Shown piece by piece: positions 25,111 to 34,573 of a stretch of 64,000 nucleotides of DNA. The translations under genes were made by a program, and so were the position numbers. The stretch's first letter is position 1. Each line of letters begins with the position of its first letter. Under the pieces are notes generated by a model. That model saw nothing but the letters and a program-made list of their open reading frames with translations, ran no database searches and was not told the origin of the DNA. The DNA is from Dyella_B nitratireducens (GTDB taxonomy: Bacteria > Pseudomonadota > Gammaproteobacteria > Xanthomonadales > Rhodanobacteraceae): contig NZ_CP064032.1 in assembly GCF_049532905.1 (NCBI RefSeq), positions 4,712,001-4,776,000 of the forward strand. Reading direction: 5' to 3'.

Positions 25111-25218
25111 CTAGACCTGCTCCGCCAGCGGATACAACTCCCGGTTCTCGCGCTGCACGCGCATATGCAGCGCCTTGAACACGTTGTTCGCGTCGCTGCG
25201 AAAACCATCCATCCGAAT
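25111..25218 (-). pseudogene. Remnant of a hemerythrin-domain gene (C-terminus only)
   Basis: About 36 codons read without interruption to a TAG at 25111 and encode FKALHMRVQRENRELYPLAE near the end, the usual last helix of HHE/hemerythrin proteins. Upstream the frame is closed by a TAG, and the next gene begins. Only the 3' tail remains, so the rest was lost by a deletion or rearrangement. The assignment rests on this short match. Confidence 0.5.
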
Positions 25219-25230
25219 CACATGGCGGCA

Positions 25231-25521
25231 CTACAAATTGAAATACCAAACAGGGACACATGCCGCCACACCCGCCAAAGCCTGCGAGGCCAGAACCAGC
25301 AAGGCAGGCTTGGGCCTACGCCTCAGCCATCGGATGGCAAAGAACGCGATGATGGGAATTTGTCCAGCCATGAAAAGCTGGAACAGATGTGCAGCGGCGC
25401 CTTCATCTGCCTCACGAGCGGTGCCAAAGAAGCCAAGGTGGCCAACGACGATGCACAGCGCCGTGAACGACATCGCGAGAGGAACCCAGGCACTCGGGCG
25501 TGAAAATAGGCTGCGGCTCAT
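25231..25521 (-). CDS. Small hypothetical membrane protein
   Basis: A 96-residue protein with three hydrophobic segments (WVPLAMSFTALCIVVGHLG, IPIIAFFAIRWL, ALLVLASQALAGVAACVPVW). The ATG at 25521 has GGGAGA about 8 bases upstream. No family is recognised. It lies against the hemerythrin remnant and faces the prolyl oligopeptidase gene divergently. Confidence 0.65.
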   Translation of the reverse strand: MSRSLFSRPSAWVPLAMSFTALCIVVGHLGFFGTAREADEGAAAHLFQLFMAGQIPIIAFFAIRWLRRRPKPALLVLASQALAGVAACVPVWYFNL

Positions 25522-25696
25522 AAGCACTCTCCCTTCAAGTACGCCTGTTTAATAGGTTATTCACGCTTTTGTGGACGAATCTTGACGACTTCGGTGATGG
25601 GTTCGACGTAGCATCGCCGAAGCTTGGGCAGGGGCATCCAGGCGATCTCGAACGATTCACCGATTCGGAAGTGTCTCGCTTCTGGAGGGCTTCGTC

Positions 25697-27868
25697 ATGA
25701 ACAGTCGACGGGTGTGCCTGAGCGCCATGCTGACTTGTGTTTGCATGTCATGGATGGTTTTCGCACAGACACAGGCGCCGCCAAGCGCTCGTACGGTCAA
25801 CGTGGTCGATCATGCCTTTGGGCTGACCTTGCCCGATCCATACCGCTGGATGGAGGGCAAGAACAATGCCGAGTTTCAAGCTTGGTTGCAGGCACAAGGT
25901 GGATACACGCGTTCGCGGCTGGATGCCATGCCAACCATGGGACTGTGGCGGGACCGCATGCGGGCCGCCGCCAACGACTATCAATTCAACAACCATCCCG
26001 TACTTGCGGCTGGGCGTCTTTTCTATTTGCGGCGGGAAGGCAACAGTCGAGGAAAATTGATGGTGCGTGAGCCGGATGGTTCACAACGGTTGCTGGTCGA
26101 TGCGGCAGATATCAAGGATGGCAAGGGGGCAGCTGGCATCACCACGTTCATGCCTTCGCCGGACGGAAAGCGGATCGCCGTCAATATCGATCACGAAGGC
26201 AACGAAATAAGCCGTATCCAGCTCCTCGATGTAGACCATGTCACCTGGTTGCCCGATGTGGTCGAACCCGTGTGGGGTGAATTTTCGGCGCTCTGGTTAC
26301 CGGATGGGACCGGATTTACCTACACGCAACTGGCACCGCCTGCGGAGCAAGTAAAGGGCGACCCCATGCAGAATATGCATGCCCGGCTACATCGCCTTGG
26401 AGCGCCGTCGGTACAAGACATGGTTTTGGCAGAGCGTGGCCGCAACGATGGTCTCCGCTTGGCAAGCAACGAATTTCCCGTGATTGATGTGCAGGAAGAT
26501 TCATCCTGGGCACTTGCGGAGATAGGAGGAGCCCGCCAGGAACAACGCCTGTGTTACGCCCCACGTGCCGGGGTTGTAAGAGGTGCTACTCATTGGCATT
26601 GCGTCGTCGATTACGCGGACAACGTGCAAGGTGCAGCGCTGCACAAAAACACGTTGTATGTGATGTCCATGCAGAATCACCCGAACGGCCGGCTATTGGC
26701 GATGGATCTCTCCGCGCCGGAGATATCGCTGGCGCAGGCCCGTGAAGTGATCCCCGAAGCGTCCGGCTCGGTATTGACCAATATCCAGGCGGCATGCGAT
26801 GCCCTGTATGCAAAGCACATGACGGATGGCATCGACAGTTTTGACCGCGTTGACTACAAGACGGGCGTGCTTACCGCGAGCACCACGCCTTTTGCGGGTA
26901 GTGCCTGGGAATTCAGCACAGACCCTCGGGGTGATGGCTTTGTAACGACGCTGGAAGGATGGGTCCGTTCGCCGGCTATTTTCCTGTACAAGCCTGGCCA
27001 ATCCCGTTTTCAAGATACGGGACTTACAGCAATCAGTCCTCTGGATTTCAGCGATGTGGTTGCCGTGGAGACAGAGGCCGTGAGCAAGGATGGTACGCGT
27101 GTACCGTTGACCATTCTTCATCGTCGAGATGTGGTGCTGGACCGGGAAAACCGCTCCATTCTCGAAGGCTACGGCGGATATGGCGTCAGCCTGCAACCGT
27201 TCTTCAGTCCACGGCGGCTGGAATGGGCGAAAGAGGGCGGAGTCTACGCCATAGCCCATGTTCGCGGTGGTGGAGAAAAAGGCGATGCCTGGCATCGGGC
27301 CGGGCAAGGTGCAAACAAGGGAAAAAGTATCGACGACGTGATCGCCTGTGGCGAGACACTCGTCAAGCTCGGTTATACGACCTCTGATCGCACGGCCCTG
27401 TATGGCCAGAGTTTTGGTGGAATACTGGCTGGAAATGCACTGACGCAATCGCCGCAGTCATTTGGTGCCGCCGTGATCGACGTAGGGATGCTCAACCCGG
27501 TCAGGCTGCTTGAACAGCAGAACGGAGCGAATCAGATCGGTGAAACGGGCGATCCGCGTACCGCCGAGGGCTTGCACATTCTTGCGGCGATGGACGCCTA
27601 TCAGCACATCCGTGATGGCGTGAACTATCCATCCGTGCTGCTCATGGTTGGGCTCAACGACAGTCGGGTAGAGCCATGGGAAACCGGCAAGTTCGCTGCG
27701 CGACTGCGGGCGGCCTCACGCAGCGGCAAGCCGGTCTGGATTCGCCTGGATGACAATGCAGGGCATGGTGCGGGGTCCGAAGCCGCTGCTGCCTCTCTCA
27801 GCACCGACATGTACGCATTTCTCGATACACAACTACCGGGCCGAATCGCGATAGCAAAGAGCCATTAG
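25697..27868 (+). CDS. Prolyl oligopeptidase-family serine peptidase (S9A)
   Basis: A 723-residue secreted enzyme. Residues 1-25 are a signal peptide (MNSRRVCLSAMLTCVCMS...). A seven-bladed propeller region follows (about 60-430, opening DPYRWMEGKNNAEFQAWL), then the alpha/beta-hydrolase domain. It has the nucleophile Ser in LYGQSFGGILAGN, Asp in LNDSRVEPWE and His in NAGHGAGSE. It would cut short peptides after proline in the periplasm. CTGGAGG precedes the ATG. It stands alone. Confidence 0.92.
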   Translation: MNSRRVCLSAMLTCVCMSWMVFAQTQAPPSARTVNVVDHAFGLTLPDPYRWMEGKNNAEFQAWLQAQGGYTRSRLDAMPTMGLWRDRMRAAANDYQFNNHPVLAAGRLFYLRREGNSRGKLMVREPDGSQRLLVDAADIKDGKGAAGITTFMPSPDGKRIAVNIDHEGNEISRIQLLDVDHVTWLPDVVEPVWGEFSALWLPDGTGFTYTQLAPPAEQVKGDPMQNMHARLHRLGAPSVQDMVLAERGRNDGLRLASNEFPVIDVQEDSSWALAEIGGARQEQRLCYAPRAGVVRGATHWHCVVDYADNVQGAALHKNTLYVMSMQNHPNGRLLAMDLSAPEISLAQAREVIPEASGSVLTNIQAACDALYAKHMTDGIDSFDRVDYKTGVLTASTTPFAGSAWEFSTDPRGDGFVTTLEGWVRSPAIFLYKPGQSRFQDTGLTAISPLDFSDVVAVETEAVSKDGTRVPLTILHRRDVVLDRENRSILEGYGGYGVSLQPFFSPRRLEWAKEGGVYAIAHVRGGGEKGDAWHRAGQGANKGKSIDDVIACGETLVKLGYTTSDRTALYGQSFGGILAGNALTQSPQSFGAAVIDVGMLNPVRLLEQQNGANQIGETGDPRTAEGLHILAAMDAYQHIRDGVNYPSVLLMVGLNDSRVEPWETGKFAARLRAASRSGKPVWIRLDDNAGHGAGSEAAAASLSTDMYAFLDTQLPGRIAIAKSH

Positions 27869-28040
27869 CCTAGCAATCCACTTTGCATATGCATGACATC
27901 AATCGAATATCGAGCGGCGATGGATCTGGAATTCAATGGCCTGGCATCGCCGCCAAAGTGTCAATCTCCAGTCATATAAAAGTAATCAGTTCTTCATATT
28001 TCAGGCAAAAAAACAGCTGCAAGCGTTGATATTCGATCAA
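27869..28040. other. Intergenic stretch after the peptidase gene
   Basis: No gene or clear signal is seen. It leads into the composite repeat at 28041. Confidence 0.3.
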
Positions 28041-28284
28041 GCACCGTCCCTGGAGATATCCCCACGTTTTTCGAGCTGTTCAAGGATGGGCTTTTCGCGG
28101 CCAATACTTAGCATTTTTACCTCGGCGTCATTCCGGCGAAGGCCGGAATCCATGGTGAATGCGTAGCATGGATTCCGGCCTTCGCCGGAATGACGCCGAG
28201 GTCATTTAATAGATTCTGGCTAGCTTGCTGATTTTTTTCAGATCATCAAGCAGAAAACGTGGGGATACCTCAGGCACCGTCCCT
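28041..28284. mobile_element. Nested MITE-like element with 11-bp direct repeats
   Basis: An 11-bp direct repeat (gcaccgtccct at 28041 and 28274) brackets inverted ends that match at 16 of 17 bases (agatatccccacgtttt against the complement of aaaacgtggggatacct). In the middle is a perfect 36-bp inverted repeat, 28119-28154 with 28167-28202, which is a REP-type palindrome extended by acctcgg/ccgaggt. No transposase is encoded. It looks like a non-autonomous element carrying, or invaded by, a REP. Confidence 0.55.
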
Positions 28285-28357
28285 AATCACGCCGTAAGGT
28301 TCCCTCTATACGCTGCCGTGGGTTCTTGCGGGCGGCATGCACAGTGGGCAAGTGGCT

Positions 28358-28452
28358 TCTATTACTAACGGTTGTCGTTGTCTCGCCGATGCAGTGGCTT
28401 GACGATGGCACTCCTGTGAGCGTGGTCGATGACTCGCGCCAAGGGCGCTGAC
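28358..28452 (+). pseudogene. Remnant C-terminus of an RND membrane-fusion protein
   Basis: The frame ending at the TGA near 28450 encodes VVVVSPMQWLDDGTPVSVVD, resembling the last strands of RND adaptor proteins. It is placed exactly where an adaptor gene should end, 12 bp before the permease. Upstream of about 28355 no continuing frame was followed, so the rest seems lost next to the MITE-like element. Short match; tentative. Confidence 0.4.
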
Positions 28453-28463
28453 AGGCCAAGCCC

Positions 28464-31400
28464 ATGAGATCCTTCCACATCTCGGCGATTTTCATTGAGC
28501 GCCCCGTTGCCACATCGCTGCTGATGCTGGGCATTGTGTTCCTGGGCATGGCCAGCTACATGGCATTGCCTATCGCAGGCGTACCGCAGGTCGACATCCC
28601 GACGATAAGTATCAGCACTTATCTTCCGGGAGCCAGTGCGGAGACGATGGCGACGGCAGTGACCGCGCCGCTGGAGCGGGCCCTGGTAAACATGCCGGGC
28701 GTCACCGAAATGACGTCGACGAGCTCGCTGGGTTCGAGTTCCATCGACGTTCAATTCGATCTCTCGCGCAGCATCGACGGGGCGGCGCTGGACGTGCAGT
28801 CGGCGATCAACGCGGCGGCCGGCGACCTGCCCAAGACACTCCCGCATCCGCCGACCTTTGAAAAGGCCAATCCGGCGGATGCGCTGCTGATGAGTGTGGC
28901 GGTGTACTCCGATCAGATGCCCATCGACAAAGTCGACGACTATGTCGAGAACTATCTCGCCCCCGAAATGGCCCGTATCCAGGGCGTGGGCGTGGTCGAT
29001 TTCCACGGGCAGCAGAAACCTGCCGTGCGCGTACGCGTCAACCCGGGGGTGATCGCTTCGCTTGGCATAAGCCTGGAAGACATTCGCGCTGCGATTGCCA
29101 ATGCCACATCGAACTCGCCCAAGGGAACCCTCAACGGCGTGCGCCAGGCCGTGACGCTGGATGCCACCGATCAAGTCGTTGATGCGGCAACTTACTCGCA
29201 TTTGATTGTTGCTTATCGCAACGGTGCGCCCGTTCATTTGCGCGATATCGCGAATGTCGTGGCAAGCGTCGAGGATGTGCGGCAGGGCGCCTGGTACGAC
29301 GGTCGCCAGGTCATCATCGTTGATGTGCATAAGCAGATAGGCTTCAACATCGACGAGACCGTCGACCGGATCAAGGCTGAACTGCCTCGCCTGTCGCACG
29401 ATCTTCCTGCCACGATTCACGTCACCGTACTGGGTGACCGGACGCAGACGATCAGGGCATCGGTGATCGACCTGCAATTCACACTGCTGCTAAGCATCGC
29501 GCTGGTCGTGGCAGTGGTGTACGCCTTTCTGCGCGACGCGCGTGCCACGCTCATTCCTGCGATCACGATACCGATTTCGATTCTCGGCACCTTCGCCGTG
29601 ATGGCATTGCTCGACTATAGCCTGGACAACGTGTCGCTGATGGCGCTGACCGTGGTCATCGGCTTTGTCGTGGACGATGCGATCGTGATGCTGGAGAACA
29701 TTCTTCGGCACATCGAAGAGGGCCAGGATCCCAGGACGGCAGCGCTCTCAGGATCAGGCGAAATCGCGTTTACGATCCTGTCGATGACGTTTTCACTCGT
29801 GGCGGTGTTCATCCCTCTGCTGTTCATGGGCGGCGTCGTGGGGCGTCTCTTCAGGGAATTTTCGGTCACCGCCGGCGTGGCCATCCTCATCTCCGGCGCG
29901 GTATCGCTGAGCTTGACGCCGACGCTGTGTGCGCTCCTGCTCAACCGCCAGACTGCTCACGGGCGCGGGCGCTTCCACCAGGCAGCCGAGGCTTTTTTCA
30001 ATGCGGTTCAAAACGTCTATGCCAAAGGGCTTCGCCGTGCCTTGCGTCACCCGAATGTGATGTTGGCCGTCGCTGCAGCGACCTTGGCCGGCACCATCAT
30101 CATGTATGTAGTCATTCCCAAGGGATTTTTTCCTCAGCAAGACAATGGCCTCATTGCAGGCGTGACCGAGGCATCCCAGGACATTTCCTACCCGGCGATG
30201 GTCGAGCGCATGCATGCGCTGGCTGAGGTCGTTGAGCAAGATCCGGCGATCGAGCATGTGTATTACTGGGTGGAGGGCGATCCGTCGATCAATATCGGTC
30301 GCATGTCCATCGACTTGAAGCCGTTCGGCGAGCGCAAGGCATCGGTATACGACGTCATAAACCGGCTGCGCCCCAGGGTGGCTCAGGTGCCGGGCATCTC
30401 ATTGTCGCTGCAGGCGCGGCAGGACTTGCAGATCGGCGCTCGCGTCAGCAAGTCGCAGTTCCAATATACGCTGCGCGATACGAACGTCGATGAATTGCAC
30501 CAATGGGCACCTGTCATGCTCAAGGCGCTGCGCGAGATTCCTGTCATCCAGGACGTGGAGGCTGATCTCGAACCGGTAGCACCACGCCTGACGCTGGTGT
30601 TCGATCGCGACACCATGAGCCGCCTCGGCATCACGTCTCAGCTGGTGGACGATACGCTCAATGACGCCTTCGGACAGCGCCAGGTTGCGAGCTATTACAC
30701 GCAACTCAATGAGTATCGTGTCGTACTCGAGGTTGACCCGACGTACCAGTTGGATGAAAACGCGCTCAGCCAGATCTACCTGACCGGCAACGATGGAAAG
30801 CAGGTGCCGTTATCGACGTTCATTACGCTCAAGCACGGCGTAGCACCGCTTACCGTCAATCATGATGGGCAATTCCCGGCGGTCACGCTTTCATTCAACC
30901 TTGCATCCGGGCACTCCCTCAGCGAAGCCGTCGAAGCGATTGAGGCCAAGGGCACGGAAGTGGGCCAGCCGCCTGGTTTGACAGCGACATTTCAGGGCTC
31001 TGCCAAGGCCTTCAAGACGTCGCTGGCGACGCAGCCCATGCTTATTGCCGCCGCCATCCTGGCGATCTACATCATTCTTGGCATGCTCTACGAGAGCTAC
31101 ATCCACCCCTTGACCATCTTGTCCACGCTGCCGTCTGCTGGCATCGGCGCGCTCGGCGCTTTGATGTTGCTTCATGACGAGTTTTCGTTGATCGCACTGA
31201 TTGGCGTGATCTTGCTCATCGGTATCGTCAAGAAGAACGGCATCATGATGGTCGATTTCGCGATAAGCGCAGAGAAGGAGCGTGGTCTGGCTCCGGTGGA
31301 TGCCATTTATGAAGCTTCGCTGTTGCGCTTCCGCCCCATCATGATGACGACACTTGCCGCCTTGCTGGGTGCGTTGCCGTTGGCGTTCGGTTCGGGAGCA

Positions 31401-31574
31401 GGCGCGGAATTGCGCCGTCCATTGGGTATCACGATCGTGGGCGGCTTGCTGATTTCGCAGCTGCTGACGCTTTACACGACACCCATTATCTATCTGTTCC
31501 TTGATCGCGCCAGGAACTATTTGGCGCAGCGTCGCGCGAAGGTGCTGGTAAGTGCGGACACCGCCGACTCGTGA
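28464..31574 (+). CDS. RND efflux pump inner-membrane permease (HAE1/MdtB-MdtC-like)
   Basis: A 1036-residue resistance-nodulation-division transporter of normal length. It has 12 membrane segments in two halves, each with a large periplasmic loop. The opening FIERPVATSLLMLGIVFLGM is typical of the MdtB/MdtC branch, and the proton-relay motif in TM4 is VVIGFVVDDAIVMLENI. It would expel drugs or other amphiphiles by proton antiport. The adaptor is only a fragment and no outer-membrane factor follows, so it would need partners from elsewhere. Confidence 0.92.
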   Translation: MRSFHISAIFIERPVATSLLMLGIVFLGMASYMALPIAGVPQVDIPTISISTYLPGASAETMATAVTAPLERALVNMPGVTEMTSTSSLGSSSIDVQFDLSRSIDGAALDVQSAINAAAGDLPKTLPHPPTFEKANPADALLMSVAVYSDQMPIDKVDDYVENYLAPEMARIQGVGVVDFHGQQKPAVRVRVNPGVIASLGISLEDIRAAIANATSNSPKGTLNGVRQAVTLDATDQVVDAATYSHLIVAYRNGAPVHLRDIANVVASVEDVRQGAWYDGRQVIIVDVHKQIGFNIDETVDRIKAELPRLSHDLPATIHVTVLGDRTQTIRASVIDLQFTLLLSIALVVAVVYAFLRDARATLIPAITIPISILGTFAVMALLDYSLDNVSLMALTVVIGFVVDDAIVMLENILRHIEEGQDPRTAALSGSGEIAFTILSMTFSLVAVFIPLLFMGGVVGRLFREFSVTAGVAILISGAVSLSLTPTLCALLLNRQTAHGRGRFHQAAEAFFNAVQNVYAKGLRRALRHPNVMLAVAAATLAGTIIMYVVIPKGFFPQQDNGLIAGVTEASQDISYPAMVERMHALAEVVEQDPAIEHVYYWVEGDPSINIGRMSIDLKPFGERKASVYDVINRLRPRVAQVPGISLSLQARQDLQIGARVSKSQFQYTLRDTNVDELHQWAPVMLKALREIPVIQDVEADLEPVAPRLTLVFDRDTMSRLGITSQLVDDTLNDAFGQRQVASYYTQLNEYRVVLEVDPTYQLDENALSQIYLTGNDGKQVPLSTFITLKHGVAPLTVNHDGQFPAVTLSFNLASGHSLSEAVEAIEAKGTEVGQPPGLTATFQGSAKAFKTSLATQPMLIAAAILAIYIILGMLYESYIHPLTILSTLPSAGIGALGALMLLHDEFSLIALIGVILLIGIVKKNGIMMVDFAISAEKERGLAPVDAIYEASLLRFRPIMMTTLAALLGALPLAFGSGAGAELRRPLGITIVGGLLISQLLTLYTTPIIYLFLDRARNYLAQRRAKVLVSADTADS

Positions 31575-31586
31575 TCGATGCGTGAC

Positions 31587-31611
31587 GCCCCTTTCCTATC
31601 GGAAGAGGGGC
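31587..31611. terminator. Hairpin between convergent RND and AIM24 genes
   Basis: An imperfect inverted repeat, gcccctttcc / ggaagaggggc, lies between the two stops. It may stop transcription from both sides. Confidence 0.5.
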
Positions 31612-31648
31612 TTCCCATGCAGATGAACGCCCAGGGTTCTACAGGCGG

Positions 31649-32449
31649 TTAATCGTCCTTGCCAAATAGCCCGCCAAGCACCGAACCGATCACGCCACCA
31701 GCGATGGCACCGCCGATCGAATTGCCCGAGTCACCACTCAAGACAGGCGAACTCGATCCACCTTCGCGGGCAAGATAGGGCTCCAGCGCGTGCGCAAGAT
31801 TCGGCATGGTGAGCGTTTGCAGCCATACCTGGCCCGGCCCGGTGAGCTGGGCAATGAACAAACCATCCCCACCGAAGAGCTTGTTCTTCAATCCGGGAAT
31901 CATGGTGATGTCGAAATTGACCGTGCCTTCGAACATGCCGATGTGCCCGGGATGCACCTGCAGCGTTTCGCCGGGAGCAAGGGTGTAGGTGACAATTTCG
32001 CCGCCCAGTTCCACCCAGGCCCGCGCATTGCCGGTCAGCTTTTCGAGCACGAAGCCATCGCCGCCAAAGATGCCGGCACCGAGCGAACGCTGGAAACCGA
32101 TCGACAGCTCCACACCCTCCGTGCCGCAGAGAAAACCGTGGCGATGGATGAAGTAGGTCTGTCCGTGATTGACCTGGACCTCCACGATCGAGCCGGGCAC
32201 TTTCGCCGCGAACGCGACCATGCCTGGCGACCCCGACGTCGCATATTCATTCATGAACAAGCCACCGCCCGAAAGGGCGCGTCCAATGACACCGAGAAAG
32301 CTGCTGGCACCAGCCGTCCGCGCGGACGTCTGCAGCACGATGTTGCGTGTCATCCAGGAAAATCGGCCTGGCTCCGAAATAATTCTGTCACCTTGTTCCA
32401 GACCAATTTCCAGAACCGGCAAGGTCGTTCCCACCGTACGAGTCTTCAT
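31649..32449 (-). CDS. AIM24/TIGR00266-family protein
   Basis: A 266-residue beta-rich protein. It shows the repeated pattern of the family: GGLFMNEY, GIFGGDGFVLEKLTGNA and KLFGGDGLFIAQLTGPG. A Gly-rich tail follows (GGAIAGGVIGSVLGGLFG) that could insert in or lie on membrane. The bacterial function is unknown; mitochondrial AIM24 affects inner-membrane organisation. The 200-bp gap behind its start should hold its promoter. Confidence 0.85.
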   Translation of the reverse strand: MKTRTVGTTLPVLEIGLEQGDRIISEPGRFSWMTRNIVLQTSARTAGASSFLGVIGRALSGGGLFMNEYATSGSPGMVAFAAKVPGSIVEVQVNHGQTYFIHRHGFLCGTEGVELSIGFQRSLGAGIFGGDGFVLEKLTGNARAWVELGGEIVTYTLAPGETLQVHPGHIGMFEGTVNFDITMIPGLKNKLFGGDGLFIAQLTGPGQVWLQTLTMPNLAHALEPYLAREGGSSSPVLSGDSGNSIGGAIAGGVIGSVLGGLFGKDD

Positions 32450-32652
32450 GGCTGCCCATCCCCTCTATGTGTGCCGGGCACGCTCGCGTGGCCCAGATCC
32501 GCGGACATTTTTATGCATTGTTTGTCCGCTTAGCGAGTGACCTTTGTAACCTGCTGTTCTGAAAGGTCTCGTCAATTGACGGGAATGGAGAAGCTATGTG
32601 GCAATGGGCGGCGAAGGAATGACAACGGCGCACACATGGACTCTCCGCAATA

Positions 32653-34449
32653 CTACTTACTATTGCCAAAAAACCGCTCCCGCACCCGCTCTTCCTCATG
32701 ATGGTGCGTATATGGCTTCAGCAAGTCGTATCGAGTCACCATCCCGAGCAGCAATTGTCGCTCTGCGCTCACCACCGGTATGCGATCAAGTTTCTCCACC
32801 GCCGCGCGGATCGCCACCGTCTTGCAGCTTTCATCGGGATAGGAAACAACCGGGTCCTTGCCAAGAACGTCGGCGAGTTGGCTGGTGCCGTCAGGATCAG
32901 CATGTGACAAACGAGCCATCTCTTCCCGATTGATGACATTGAGCAGCCGGCCTTCGCTATCGACGACGGGATAGGCACGATATTTTTGGTCGATCCCGAA
33001 ATACTTTTGCGCCGCTTCGCGCACACTGATGTTGCCGGAGACCGTCATGATTTCGGTGCTCATCACATCCTTCACAGCCATGTGCTCGAGCCGGTCCACC
33101 GTGTATTCGCGGAAAATATCGAAACCTCGACGAGCGACCTTTTCCGTGAGGATGGAGCGCTTCATCAGGAATACGCTGACGCCATAAGCCGTCGTGCAGG
33201 CGACCAGCAATGCAGGCAATGCACTGGCGTTGCGGGTGAGTTCCAAGGCAAACATGATCGAGGTAAATGGCAAGCGCATCACGCCAGCCAGCATCGCACC
33301 CATGCTGAGCAGCGGCCACAGCAATGGGTTGCTCCCGGGAAACACCATCGACTCCAATCCGCCAAGGCCCGCGCCGAGTGCCAGCAGCGGCGCCAGCACG
33401 CCGCCGGAAGTGCCCGAGCCCAGATAGATCACCCACATCAGCGACTTGGCGACCATGAACACCAGAATGGCGCCGCCTACCAGCTTGCCGGTCAGCAACT
33501 GGCCGATCACGTCGTAACCCACACCCAGCGCCTGCGGCTCGAACAATCCCCCAATGCCTACCGCGATGGCACCGATCGCTGGCCACCACATCCAATGGAT
33601 CGGCAGTTTGGTGAAGCCGTCCTCGGCCTTGTACACCGCAGCGGTGAGCGCCGTCGCCAGCAGGCCGGCGAGAAATCCGCAGACCGCGGCCATGCACATA
33701 TCCACCAGGCTCAGGTGGAATGCCATCGCCAGCGGGAACAACGGACCGTAACCGAGCAGGAATGGCCGCAGGGTGTCCGCCACGAAGCAGGCGATCGCCA
33801 CCGGAATGATGCTGCGCGGGCGCCATTCGAACAGCAACAATTCCACCGCCAGCAACGTCGCTGCAATCGGCGTGCTGAACGTTGCGGCCATACCCGCCGA
33901 TGCACCGGCCACCAGCAAAGTGCGACGTTCGATCGACGTCAGGTAGAACATCTGGCCGAACAAGGAACCGACCGCACCACCGGTCATGATGATCGGTCCT
34001 TCGGCGCCGAACGGTCCGCCCGTGCCGATGGCGATGGCCGCGGACAACGGTTTCAGGATCGCCACCTTCAGCATCATCTTGCTCTTGCGGAACAGGATCG
34101 CTTCCAGCGCCTCGGGAATGCCGTGGCCACGGATGCGATCGGAGCCGAAGCGCGCCATCAGCCCGATGATCAAGCCGCCCACGATCGGCGCAATCACGAT
34201 CGCCAGCCTTGAATGGCCGAGTGAAGGCGAAACGAAGTCGAACGACAAGCGCTGCAGAAACGCCAGGTTGGTAACGAAACCGATCATGCGGTAAAGCGCG
34301 ACCGCCACCAGCGCGGCGGCGATGCCAATGAACACCGCCATCAACGAAAGCCGGAGAATGCTGACACTCGGGCGGAAGTCGCTTTGACTGAGCGTGTCGC
34401 GCTTCCACTGCTCATAAATGCGCCGGGTGAAGTGCGTGATGCTGGTCAT
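32653..34449 (-). CDS. CLC chloride channel/antiporter with C-terminal CBS pair
   Basis: A 598-residue membrane protein. The selectivity-filter motifs are GHGIPEAL (standard GSGIP with Ser replaced by His), GPFGAEGPIIMTG with the gating Glu, and GSGTSGGVLAPLL. Two CBS domains occupy about 455-585 (VKDVMSTEIMTVSGN and the PVVSAERQLLLGMVTR copy) and probably sense adenine nucleotides. The Ser-to-His change at the central anion site suggests altered selectivity. No partner genes are apparent. Confidence 0.92.
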   Translation of the reverse strand: MTSITHFTRRIYEQWKRDTLSQSDFRPSVSILRLSLMAVFIGIAAALVAVALYRMIGFVTNLAFLQRLSFDFVSPSLGHSRLAIVIAPIVGGLIIGLMARFGSDRIRGHGIPEALEAILFRKSKMMLKVAILKPLSAAIAIGTGGPFGAEGPIIMTGGAVGSLFGQMFYLTSIERRTLLVAGASAGMAATFSTPIAATLLAVELLLFEWRPRSIIPVAIACFVADTLRPFLLGYGPLFPLAMAFHLSLVDMCMAAVCGFLAGLLATALTAAVYKAEDGFTKLPIHWMWWPAIGAIAVGIGGLFEPQALGVGYDVIGQLLTGKLVGGAILVFMVAKSLMWVIYLGSGTSGGVLAPLLALGAGLGGLESMVFPGSNPLLWPLLSMGAMLAGVMRLPFTSIMFALELTRNASALPALLVACTTAYGVSVFLMKRSILTEKVARRGFDIFREYTVDRLEHMAVKDVMSTEIMTVSGNISVREAAQKYFGIDQKYRAYPVVDSEGRLLNVINREEMARLSHADPDGTSQLADVLGKDPVVSYPDESCKTVAIRAAVEKLDRIPVVSAERQLLLGMVTRYDLLKPYTHHHEEERVRERFFGNSK

Positions 34450-34573
34450 GGGAATCCCGAATGACTGTCAACCACGGTCCGACCGGTATTGCACGACCCG
34501 CTCGGAGTCAACGCATGCTTGCGCGGGCCATCAGTGGCGGGCACGGATGCGGCGTGAACAGAATAGCGTATTC

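Noticed and set aside
28283..29477. Minus-strand frames across the start of the RND gene
   Set aside because: Antisense to a well-conserved permease with canonical TM4 Asp pair; no motifs of their own.
32957..34408. Long frames on both strands within the CLC gene (minus 483 codons, plus 408 codons)
   Set aside because: Alternative frames of the CLC-CBS gene with Arg/His/Gly-rich, motif-free translations.
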